From Tritrichomonas musculus (Eukaryota; Parabasalia; Tritrichomonadida; Tritrichomonadidae): a stretch of 64,000 nucleotides of DNA. Location of the stretch: assembly GCA_039105265.1 (NCBI GenBank), contig JAPFFF010000052.1, forward strand, positions 992,001 through 1,056,000. The letters are read 5' to 3'. A model generated the notes under the pieces. The model was not told the origin of the DNA, ran no database searches, and worked only from the letters and a program-made list of their open reading frames with translations. Position 1 is the stretch's first letter; the number at the start of each line of letters is the position of its first letter. The translations under genes were made by a program, and so were the position numbers. Shown in pieces: positions 41,367 to 50,351 of this stretch.

Positions 41367-42562
41367 AGTTAAAATAAAAAGAAGCTTTTAAGCTTCATTA
41401 TACTTTTTGTTAAATAAAGCATTTGTTTTTTATCAATATATATTTGTTTTAATATTCAGTTTTGTTAATAAAGAAAATTGAGATTAAATATAAATTCAAA
41501 GAGAAATCTGGTCAGATGAATAACCTTATTTTAATCAGTGATTTTTACTAATAACAATACTTTGAATGATTTTTTCCAATAAAAAATTTCTTGCACAACA
41601 AATTTTCATTTTGAATTTTTGAATGATGTATATATGTGGTGAAATTTTACCACAAAAAGGCCAAATAAAACAATCGGATATTTTGTATTGCCTTGCTTTT
41701 TTTTTTTTGACTAATTTTTAAAAAACTACAATAGATCGTTAAATAATTTATTTGCATCCATATTTTTTTATCTTTTGTTGATTATTATTGAATTTTGAAA
41801 ATGAATTGTTGAGATTTTACAACTTTTTCTAGGACAGATTAATTAAAAAAGTTGTTTTAAAATATTGATATTTTTTAATGTAATAATATAAATAAATCAA
41901 GTAAATATAACATAGACATAATAAATAATAAAAATAATAAATAAAATAAAAGTAGAATTCATTATATATTCATATATTCATAGATCATCAATATAATCTT
42001 TTGAAGCATTAGAAAAAGTTAATTTAATTAAAAAAATAAATGATAGCAGCTTTTTGAGAGGCTGCGCCTTACAAAAAGCTACTTCATTTATCTTTAGTTC
42101 TCTGTAAACCTAGAAACTTTTTAAAATAGCCTTCAATATTTGAATTGGAAGAATATATATTTGAGTTGAACAGTCTGCATAATATAGAATATTTGAGGGC
42201 TCTTTTAAATTTCCCCTGAAAAAGTGGTGTTTGATTTTCTGAAGACTCAATTTATTTCAATTTTTCAATTAAATTCGTTAGATAATTATTTTAAAAAAAA
42301 AAAATTAATATCAAATTAGATTCAATTAATCTTAAATCATTTAAATGAAATAAAAATATATTTATAAAATAATATTAAAATAAATTTGATTTATTAATAA
42401 ACTATTTTCAAAGATATACTTATTCAATAAATTGATTGTATAAAAAATAAACATCAGAATCTAAAAATTTCTATAAAAATAGTATTATCGTTTGCATTCA
42501 ATAAGTTTGGAAAATTGAATGAAATTGAGAGGTTGAGTGTGATAGATATTTGCACTATTTAT
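41367..42562. other. Intergenic AT-rich DNA with small hairpins
   Basis: No gene is seen in this 1.2 kb. A perfect short palindrome TGTGGTGAAATTTTACCACA lies at about 41633-41652, and a larger hairpin at 42036-42092 (listed separately). The rest is A/T runs. It borders the hAT-like MITE at 42563. Confidence 0.45.
42036..42092. repeat. Hairpin with GC-rich loop
   Basis: ATAAATGATAGCAGCTTTTTG on the left (shown to 21 positions, 42036-42056) pairs with CAAAAAGCTACTTCATTTAT on the right with few mismatches. The loop GAGGCTGCGCC is GC-rich. It may be the core of a foldback element whose outer arms are lost, or a structural RNA element. Confidence 0.5.
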
Positions 42563-43642
42563 ATGGGTGGAGCAACGATAAAAAAAAACTTTTGTTTTAT
42601 ATTTATAATTTAAATATAATGATATATATTATAAGAGTTAAATGAGGTCCAGAACTACAAAATTAATGCTGCGCAACTATATATGTATATTAATATTGAA
42701 TGAGGAAAAAAATAATCTTATTCAGAATTTTCTCAATTTAAAATTCAATAAAATCTTATCAATTTTTGTTTCTCAGAAAATATGAGTAATTAAATTCTTA
42801 TGTTTTTATATTAACATTAGAATCTACTAATATTGAATATGATATTTATTTATAATTATATACATATATATATTATAATATTTTTAATAACAATTATAAG
42901 TTATTTTTAATAAGATATAATAATTTAGAATTGAATGAAATAAAATAATTATATTTATACAATATCATTCAATAGATTAAGAATGGTGCTTGAAATAATT
43001 TTTCTAAACTATTATCAAAAACTGTTAAGTACAAAAAATTTTTTTAATTTATGCTTATTTTATTTATTATAAACATATTTAAAATGAAAATCAAATATAT
43101 ATTAAATATAACTTATATATGATATGAAAACCAAATATTACATAATAATATTAGATATATATTGAATGGTATTTGATGTAAATTTCATTTTGAAATAAAG
43201 TTGCGCACGATTAAATGTGATTATTTTATAGTATACAATCATATATATCACATAAATAAAAATATGTATTGATACTTTATATTATCTAGAATTTGTTTGA
43301 TATTTCAGAAAAGTTAAATCTATATGGCATACAACCAAAAAATTCAATTTTTTTAATCACATTGAAGATAAAATTATTTTTAACTAAATGATTAGAAAAT
43401 GGAAATGTATTTGAATATAAAATGATACATTATACTACTGAAAATCAATATCATTTCATGATATTTCACATTAAATGATTTCCAAAAAAGTTTGAATAGC
43501 TCAATGAATTATCGTTTAAAATTATTTAATTAAAAATATAAAGAGTTCTATATGGAATTGATTTAATTATATTAAATAGAAAAAGAGATATTCATAAATT
43601 TTCAAAAAACGAGTAACGTATTTTTATCGTTGCACCACCCAT
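42563..43642. mobile_element. hAT-like MITE with exact 8-bp TSD, just upstream of the ankyrin-BspA gene
   Basis: The ends ATGGGTGGAGCAACGATAAA (42563) and the inverse of ATGGGTGGTGCAACGATAAA (to 43642) are inverted repeats with one mismatch over about 22 bp. CTATTTAT at 42555-42562 and 43643-43650 is an exact 8-bp target duplication. The 1080 bp contain no credible frame. It ends 27 bp before the ATG at 43670, so it occupies the promoter position of that gene. Superfamily is inferred from the duplication length only. Confidence 0.82.
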
Positions 43643-43669
43643 CTATTTATAAAAAACTTATAAATCTTT

Positions 43670-44821
43670 ATGTCTGATCCATCAAAAGATGCCCAAAAAA
43701 AGATAATCAAATATATAGATGAGAAGAATGAACTCTATGACCATATTATTTCATTTCTAGATAATTCAAGTGATGAAGAAGAAGATTATTTTTTTCAAAA
43801 ATATAAAGAAGACGATCAAGAAGAATTCAAACATTTTGTTCAATTAATAGCAAGTATTGCCAATAACTATCACCGCAATGAAACTTTTTTACCCAAAATT
43901 TTTATGATTATTGATAATTATAAAGATCAAATCAAACAGACCTTTTCAAATTCAGATATTTTTGACATATTTAAGGACAACAAGTTAATTATTCTTTATA
44001 TGATTGAAAAAAATATTTTAGAAATTGATCGAAACATTTTTTTACAAATGGAATCAAAAATTGAAAAAAACGGAAACCGTTATCTCCACTTTTTCTATCC
44101 AGAATTGAAAGAATTTCTTGGAGAAGAACGAACCAAAGAAATTGAAGAAGAGCTCTTATCATTAGATCCAAAAATTCTTGATGATTTTGATCTTAAACGC
44201 CATAAAGGAGAAAACGATTCATACATTAGCAATTTAATACGTAATGACTTAGTTGAAGACTTCGTTGCGTTTGTTACTCAATCTGCCACTCAGTTAGATA
44301 GTAGAATTAGGCATTCAATTTTTGAAACAAATTTGTTTTTAATTGAGAACAACACAACATTAATTGAATACTCTGCTTTCTATGGCTCATATCAAATTTT
44401 TCAATTCTTGCAAATTGAAAATGCCAAATTGAATCCATCATTGTGGCTTTATGCAATTCACTCACAGAATGCAGATCTCATCCATCTTCTTGAAAGTCTA
44501 AACATTGCAAATGCTAAAACAAAGGAAAAATATATAGAGTACTTGGCAGAATCAATTAAATGCCACCATAAAAACTTCACTCGGTACATTACTGATACAT
44601 TTTTATCACAGGACGATGATGTCCGAAATAGAGAAGAAATTATATCAGCCATTTTCCAGTCTCACAACTATTCTCTTTTCCGAGACAATTTTATAAAGAA
44701 AGAATTTTATTATTTATGCAGCAACCAATACAATAAACTAGTTAATTTTCATATGGAAAAGAAAGAGAAAGAATTTAATGAGAAAATATCAAGACAAATT
44801 AATCATAATTCTTTTAAATAA
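43670..44821 (+). CDS. Ankyrin-type N-terminal part of a split ankyrin-BspA gene
   Basis: The 383-residue product starts MSDPSKDAQKKIIKYIDEKN and aligns block by block with the protein at 5986-7125: GENDSYISNLIRNDLVEDF, then RHSIFETNLFLIENNTTLIE, YSAFYGSYQIFQFL and AESIKCHHKNF. It is the trichomonad ankyrin N-terminal domain. It ends at TAA (44819-44821) directly after AAA. In the +1 frame the text goes on as KDPLREAAKNNMFDIIYFLL, a clear ankyrin repeat, and then BspA repeats. The natural protein would be one ankyrin-BspA fusion of about 1330 residues. A one-base insertion, an assembly error or +1 frameshifting would explain the split. The start is the first ATG; no Inr precedes it because a MITE lies there. 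Confidence 0.78.
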   Translation: MSDPSKDAQKKIIKYIDEKNELYDHIISFLDNSSDEEEDYFFQKYKEDDQEEFKHFVQLIASIANNYHRNETFLPKIFMIIDNYKDQIKQTFSNSDIFDIFKDNKLIILYMIEKNILEIDRNIFLQMESKIEKNGNRYLHFFYPELKEFLGEERTKEIEEELLSLDPKILDDFDLKRHKGENDSYISNLIRNDLVEDFVAFVTQSATQLDSRIRHSIFETNLFLIENNTTLIEYSAFYGSYQIFQFLQIENAKLNPSLWLYAIHSQNADLIHLLESLNIANAKTKEKYIEYLAESIKCHHKNFTRYITDTFLSQDDDVRNREEIISAIFQSHNYSLFRDNFIKKEFYYLCSNQYNKLVNFHMEKKEKEFNEKISRQINHNSFK

Positions 44822-47651
44822 GGACCCTTTGCGCGAAGCTGCTAAAAACAATATGTTTGATATTATTTATTTTTTATTGAGTTCAAAAAGAAAATTCAAT
44901 AAATTTAGTTCTTATATCAAATTAACAAAATTTGATAAACTATTAATCAAAAGCAATGCTTTCAAGTGTCGTTCATCATTGACACATATCCTCATTCCTC
45001 CTTCTGTAACTTCAATTGGCAGTTCTTGTTTCGATGGATGCTCATCATTAACACAAGTTACTATTCCATCTTCTGTGACTTCAATTGACAGTTCTTGTTT
45101 CGATGGATGCTCATCATTAACACAAGTTACTATTCCATCTTCTGTGACTTCAATTGGCGATAGTGCTTTTTATAGATGCTCATCATTAACACAAGTCACT
45201 ATTCCATCTTCTGTGACTTCAATTGGTAGTTCTTGTTTCGATGGATGCTCATCATTAACACAAGTTACTATTCCATCTTCTGTGACTTCAATTGGCGATA
45301 GTGCTTTTTATAGATGCTCATCATTAACACAAGTTACTATTCCATCTTCTGTGACTTCAATTGGCAGTTCTTGTTTCGATGGATGCTCATCATTAACACA
45401 AGTCACTATTCCATCTTCTGTGACATCAATTGGCAGTTCTTGTTTCGATGGATGCTCATCATTAACACAAGTTACTATTCCATCTTCTGTAACTTCAATT
45501 GGTAGTTCTTGCTTCCGTAGATGCTCATCATTAACACAAGTTACTATTCCATCTTCTGTAACTTCAATTGGTAGTTCTTGCTTCCGTGGATGCTCATCAT
45601 TAACACAAGTTACTATTCCATCTTCTGTAACTTCAATTGGTAGTTCTTGTTTCAGTGGATGCTCATCATTAACACAAGTTACTATTCCATCTTCTGTGAC
45701 TTCAATTGGCGATAGTGCTTTTTATAGATGCTCATCATTAACACAAGTCACTATTCCATCTTCTGTAACTTCAATTGGCAGTTCTTGTTTCGATGGATGC
45801 TCATCATTAACACAAGTTACTATTCCATCTTCTGTGACTTCAATTGATAGTTCTTGTTTCAGTGGATGCTCATTATTAACACAAGTTACTATTCCATCTT
45901 CTGTGACTTCAATTGGTAGTTCTTGCTTCAGTGGATGCTCATCATTAACACAAGTTACTATTCCATCTTCTGTGACTTCAATTGGCAGTTCTTGTTTCGA
46001 TGGATGCTCATCATTAACACAAGTTACTATTCCATCTTCTGTGACATCAATAGGAAATAATTCTTTCAGTGGATGCTCATTATTAACACATATAACCATT
46101 CCTTCTTCTGTGACTTCAATTGGAAAAGGCAATTTTACAGAAAAGAGATCATTAATAATTAGTGGGAGTATACAGCGTATATTTGACAACATGTTTGCTG
46201 GATGCTCATTATTGACACAGATCACAATTCCTTCTTCAGTAACTTCAATTGGAAATAATGCTTTCAGTGGATGCTCATCATTAACTCAGATAGAGATTCC
46301 ATCTTTTGTGACATCAATAGGAAACAATTCTTTCAGTGGATGCTCATCATTGACTCAGATAGAAATTCCTTCTTCTGTGACTTCAATTGGAAAAGGCAAT
46401 TTTACAGAAAAGAGATCATTAATAATTAGTGGGAGTATACAGCGTATATTTGACAACATGTTTGCTGGATGCTCATTATTGACACAGATCACAATTCCTT
46501 CTTCAGTAACTTCAATTGGAAATAATGCTTTCAGTGGATGCTCATCATTAACTCAGATAGAGATTCCATCTTTTGTGACATCAATAGGAAACAATTCTTT
46601 CAGTGGATGCTCATCATTGACTCAGATAGAAATACCTCCTTCTGTAATTTCAATTGGAAGTTATGCATTCAGCCAGTGCTTACTATTGAAGCACATTTCC
46701 ATTCCTTCTTCTGTTACTTCAATTGGAGATAATGCATTCAATGCGTGTTCGTCATTGACAACAACAACATTTGAAAACAATTCTTCTCTTGAATCTATTG
46801 GTAAATCTGCATTTAATAAATGCGAATCATTGAAACAACTTTCAATTCCTTCTTCTGTAATAAAGATTGGAAGTTTCGCCTTCAGTGGATGCTCGTCATT
46901 GGAACAAATCACAATTCCTTCCTCAGTAACTGAACTTTGTGATAATATATTCAGCCAATGCCGGTCATTGAAGCAGATAGAAATACCTCCTTTGACAACT
47001 TCAATTGGCATTAATTGTTTCAGGGACTGCTCATCATTGACGCAGATAGACATTCCTTCTTATGTAACTGATATTGGCAATAATTGTTTCAGTGGATGCT
47101 CATCGTTGATAAATGTTACAATTCCTTCTTCTGTGACTTCAATTGGCGAGTATGCTTTCGAAGAATGTTCATCATTATCAAGAGTCACAATTCCTTTCTC
47201 TGTAACTGAATTATGCGATTACACATTCAGTGATTGCTCTTCGTTGACAGCTGCAATTTTTGAAAATAATTCTTCTCTCTCTTCTATTGGCAGTTGTGCA
47301 TTTCGTAAATGCAAATCATTGAAACAACTCCAAATTCCTTCTTCTGTAAAAAAAATTGGAAGCTATGCTTTCAGCGGATGCTCGTCATTGGAACAAATCA
47401 CAATTCCTTCCTCTGTAACAAAAATTGAAACTTGCACTTTCTCCCAATGCACAGCACTGGCACAAGTGACATTTGAAGAACCTTCTTCTTTGGAATTAAT
47501 TGAATATTATGCATTTAATGAATGCTCATCATTGGAACAGATCTCAATTCCTTCATCGGTGAAGTCAATCGGAAATGATGCCTTTAAAGAATGCTCTTCT
47601 CTTCCTAAAAATTCAATACCTTCAGAATCTTTTCTTAAACGAAATAAATAA
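44778..47651 (+). CDS. BspA-like LRR part of the split ankyrin-BspA gene
   Basis: The frame likely takes over at about 44820 (KDPLREAAKNN); the ATG at 44778 is probably not a real start. One ankyrin repeat comes first. About 38 BspA/LRR_5 repeats then follow, of the form IPSSVTSIGSSCFDGCSSLT in 23-residue steps. The first 16 or so are nearly identical in DNA; the later ones diverge. Two EKRSLIISGSIQRIFDNMFA inserts interrupt the repeat rhythm at about 46135 and 46403. No anchor or signal peptide is visible. BspA proteins of trichomonads are thought to act in protein binding or adhesion. It may still be active if the split is bypassed. Confidence 0.8.
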   Translation: MRKYQDKLIIILLNKDPLREAAKNNMFDIIYFLLSSKRKFNKFSSYIKLTKFDKLLIKSNAFKCRSSLTHILIPPSVTSIGSSCFDGCSSLTQVTIPSSVTSIDSSCFDGCSSLTQVTIPSSVTSIGDSAFYRCSSLTQVTIPSSVTSIGSSCFDGCSSLTQVTIPSSVTSIGDSAFYRCSSLTQVTIPSSVTSIGSSCFDGCSSLTQVTIPSSVTSIGSSCFDGCSSLTQVTIPSSVTSIGSSCFRRCSSLTQVTIPSSVTSIGSSCFRGCSSLTQVTIPSSVTSIGSSCFSGCSSLTQVTIPSSVTSIGDSAFYRCSSLTQVTIPSSVTSIGSSCFDGCSSLTQVTIPSSVTSIDSSCFSGCSLLTQVTIPSSVTSIGSSCFSGCSSLTQVTIPSSVTSIGSSCFDGCSSLTQVTIPSSVTSIGNNSFSGCSLLTHITIPSSVTSIGKGNFTEKRSLIISGSIQRIFDNMFAGCSLLTQITIPSSVTSIGNNAFSGCSSLTQIEIPSFVTSIGNNSFSGCSSLTQIEIPSSVTSIGKGNFTEKRSLIISGSIQRIFDNMFAGCSLLTQITIPSSVTSIGNNAFSGCSSLTQIEIPSFVTSIGNNSFSGCSSLTQIEIPPSVISIGSYAFSQCLLLKHISIPSSVTSIGDNAFNACSSLTTTTFENNSSLESIGKSAFNKCESLKQLSIPSSVIKIGSFAFSGCSSLEQITIPSSVTELCDNIFSQCRSLKQIEIPPLTTSIGINCFRDCSSLTQIDIPSYVTDIGNNCFSGCSSLINVTIPSSVTSIGEYAFEECSSLSRVTIPFSVTELCDYTFSDCSSLTAAIFENNSSLSSIGSCAFRKCKSLKQLQIPSSVKKIGSYAFSGCSSLEQITIPSSVTKIETCTFSQCTALAQVTFEEPSSLELIEYYAFNECSSLEQISIPSSVKSIGNDAFKECSSLPKNSIPSESFLKRNK
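44990..46080 (+). repeat. 69-bp near-identical tandem repeats in the BspA gene
   Basis: About 16 copies of a 69-bp unit (CTTCAATTGGCAGTTCTTG and so on) code one BspA repeat each. The differences are few and fall in the same sites (GSSCF against GDSAFYR or GSSCFR), so variants recur along the array. This suggests gene conversion or unequal crossing-over. The array may be collapsed or expanded in assembly. Confidence 0.9.
46122..46655 (+). repeat. 267-bp tandem duplication in the BspA gene
   Basis: Two adjacent copies (46122-46388 and 46389-46655) are almost identical. Each codes 89 residues: the non-canonical GKGNFTEKRSLIISGSIQRI segment followed by three BspA repeats. The length keeps the frame. 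Confidence 0.9.
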
Positions 47652-47891
47652 TGGATTCTGAATTTAAAAATTCGATATATTTGAAAAAATTTTGAAGTTA
47701 ATTTTATTATGAAAATTTTTTATCATATATATTATATATAAAATATATTTTAAATAAATATTTAAATTTTCTAATAATAATATAAATATGATCTTTTATT
47801 CTAAGTATAAAAATATAAAAAGATTATTATAATTTTCTCTCAATTATTTCAATGAGAACTCTCAAATTACAAATAAAATTTTATTTTCATC

Positions 47892-50342
47892 ATGTCAAAT
47901 GACGTTGAGCTCAAATTAAAATTTCGTATCGACAAACCTGTATCAAGAAATATCAAGTATTTTGTATATCAAGAAAAACGATATCAAATTGACTTTGATT
48001 CGCTTGTTTTAAATTCTAATTATTTTTATAAAAATCGAAAACAATACAAACATATGGAATATATTCCACTTTTATCTGATGAAGAAAAAGATTTGAACAT
48101 CTCAGAAGAAAGCATTCGAGCATTTATATCAAGTTGCCAAAATGAAGAATGCGAAATCACAATATCATCAGTTATTGCACTCAGATATTTATCAATCAAA
48201 TATGAATACTTAACATTAACAGAAATCACAGACAATTTTATATCCAAGCATTCAAAAGAACTTATTTTTGATACAATTAAATTTAAAATAAAACAAAATG
48301 AAAATGAAACATTGAAAGAAGAAGAAGAAATGATTTTGAAAAACATCAATGAATTCATTTGTGAGAAAGAAGAAGAAATGCTTGATCTTCCAATTGGAAT
48401 TCTAGAACGAATCTTTCATAAATATTATTTAAGCAAAGAAGAAAATAAAAAAGAAAAAGTAGGATCAAAAATCATTGAATTTTTATTCAAAACATTGGAT
48501 AAATATGGAAAAGATGCATCAATACTATTCAGTAACATTGATTTTGGAGACCTAAACATTGAAGTTATTAATCGATTACTTGATGAATATCAAGATAAAT
48601 TTGATTTCAATATGATCAATTCAACACTTCTTAAAACAACGAGAGAATTGACAAGCGAATGCAAAAAGCAGCAGGAAGAATATCGAAAACTTTTTACAGA
48701 AATGAAGACAGAATTCAACAAACAAAAACAAATAATCGAAGATATGATAAAAAAAGAACAAAAAAGAGAAGAAGAATTTATGAAAAAAGAGGCTGAAAAA
48801 GATAACAAATTTAAAGAAATGATTTCTCAAATGATTAAAGAAAATGAAAAAGAAAAGAAAAAAATAAAAGATGAATTTCAAATCCTTCATGAAGAACAAA
48901 AAAAGATGATTCATAATGATTTTATTCATGAATATCATCAATTTATTATTGAAACAATTAAATATGAACAATTTGATGATATGACAGATGAATCCAAAAA
49001 TTATTTCATAGAAGAAGTTATTCAAAAAGAAAAAGAAATTAAAAATACCAACAATGAAATGATTCATAATATTTTATGCTGTCATAGAATCTTTGATAAA
49101 CTATCAAAGAATGGTGACAAATCTATTTTTGAACCAAATAAACAAAACAAAATTAAATTTATTCGAAATAATATAAAAGAACTCATTGTTGGTTTTGATA
49201 TCATAAAATGTTTATATTTAACGAATTCATTAAAAACAATTTTAGAAGATTTAATACAAAATTATAACGAGTTTTCAATTGTTGTTAATTATCCATCAGA
49301 AATATTTGATCCAATTCTGGACACTCTTCTTGGAATTAAAGAACAAAATACGAACAATTCAGACAGAAAAAATATAATTGTTAAAATATTGAATGAAAAG
49401 GATGATAACATTTGCACCCTCAAGAGAACTTTAGAAAACATTGATGAAGAACATATAAAAGACATGATAAATATATTCTTTAAGACATATAATTCGGGAA
49501 TTAAAGAAATCACAGGACATTTTGACAAATGGCAAGATTATTCAGAAATTTCAATTCCAACTTCAGTACATTCAATTCAAAAGAAAGCTTTTTATGGATA
49601 CAAAACATTGACACAAATCAATATTCCATCTTCAGTAACATCTATTGGTCCATATTCTTTTTATGACTGTTCTTCGTTGACCGAAATATCAATTCCTTCA
49701 TCAATAAAAACAATAGAAGGAAGCTGCTTCAGGTTTTGTTCATCATTGAAAAATATTACAATTCCTTCATCAATAACATTTATCGGATCATGCGCTTTTT
49801 ATAATTGCACATCATTGATTGAAATTAATATACCTTCAAGCTTAACATCAATTGAACCATCAACATTTGGTAATTGTTCATCATTGAAGAAAATAAGAAT
49901 CCCTTCATCTGTGAATTCAATTAAATCAAAAAGTTTTTCAAATTGCACATCACTTGAACAAATAACATTTGAATCCAATAGTTCACTCGCATCAATTGAT
50001 GAACAAGCATTTCTTGAATGCAAATCTCTGAAACAAGTAACAATTCCTTCATCCGTTAAAAAAATTGGTAGAGAATCATTCAAAGAATGCTCTTCATTGA
50101 TGAAACTCATTTTTGAAAAAGATTCATCAATCACAACAATTGATGAATATGCATTTTATAATTGCTCATCACTTACGCAGCTATCAATTCCTTCTTCAAT
50201 ATCTTCTATTAAGAACAAATCTTTCTATGGCTGCAAATCATTAACAAAAGTATCAAATCATAGTTCTTATCAAATTGATAATTTTGTTTTTGGTTCATGC
50301 CCTTTAATATCAGAAGTAAACAGTAAGATAATTAAGACATAA
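47892..50342 (+). CDS. BTB-like / coiled-coil / BspA LRR protein
   Basis: The 816-residue protein has three parts. Residues about 10-120 (IKYFVYQEKRYQIDFDSLVL ... ISEESIRAFISSC) resemble the BTB-like fold found before repeats in trichomonad proteins. Residues about 255-345 are a Lys/Glu-rich coiled coil. A linker domain at about 400-540 (FSIVVNYPSEIFDPILDTLL) resembles that of the gene at the window's left end. From about 550 about 11 BspA repeats follow (IPSSVTSIGPYSFYDCSSLT). No signal peptide or membrane segment is seen. A cytosolic scaffold is inferred. TTTTCATC directly before the ATG may be the initiator, giving a very short leader. Confidence 0.8.
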   Translation: MSNDVELKLKFRIDKPVSRNIKYFVYQEKRYQIDFDSLVLNSNYFYKNRKQYKHMEYIPLLSDEEKDLNISEESIRAFISSCQNEECEITISSVIALRYLSIKYEYLTLTEITDNFISKHSKELIFDTIKFKIKQNENETLKEEEEMILKNINEFICEKEEEMLDLPIGILERIFHKYYLSKEENKKEKVGSKIIEFLFKTLDKYGKDASILFSNIDFGDLNIEVINRLLDEYQDKFDFNMINSTLLKTTRELTSECKKQQEEYRKLFTEMKTEFNKQKQIIEDMIKKEQKREEEFMKKEAEKDNKFKEMISQMIKENEKEKKKIKDEFQILHEEQKKMIHNDFIHEYHQFIIETIKYEQFDDMTDESKNYFIEEVIQKEKEIKNTNNEMIHNILCCHRIFDKLSKNGDKSIFEPNKQNKIKFIRNNIKELIVGFDIIKCLYLTNSLKTILEDLIQNYNEFSIVVNYPSEIFDPILDTLLGIKEQNTNNSDRKNIIVKILNEKDDNICTLKRTLENIDEEHIKDMINIFFKTYNSGIKEITGHFDKWQDYSEISIPTSVHSIQKKAFYGYKTLTQINIPSSVTSIGPYSFYDCSSLTEISIPSSIKTIEGSCFRFCSSLKNITIPSSITFIGSCAFYNCTSLIEINIPSSLTSIEPSTFGNCSSLKKIRIPSSVNSIKSKSFSNCTSLEQITFESNSSLASIDEQAFLECKSLKQVTIPSSVKKIGRESFKECSSLMKLIFEKDSSITTIDEYAFYNCSSLTQLSIPSSISSIKNKSFYGCKSLTKVSNHSSYQIDNFVFGSCPLISEVNSKIIKT

Positions 50343-50351
50343 AAATACAAT

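Noticed and set aside
45722-46225. Minus-strand frame EVTEDGIVTCVNDEHP repeats
   Set aside because: It is the antisense reading of the 69-bp BspA repeats. The same holds for frames opposite the other BspA genes (1481-1783, 2105-2311, 3573-4256, 46661-47053, 49799-50134).
44990-46655. Regular repeats as a CRISPR-like array
   Set aside because: The units are contiguous 69-bp coding repeats without unique spacers, in a eukaryotic genome.
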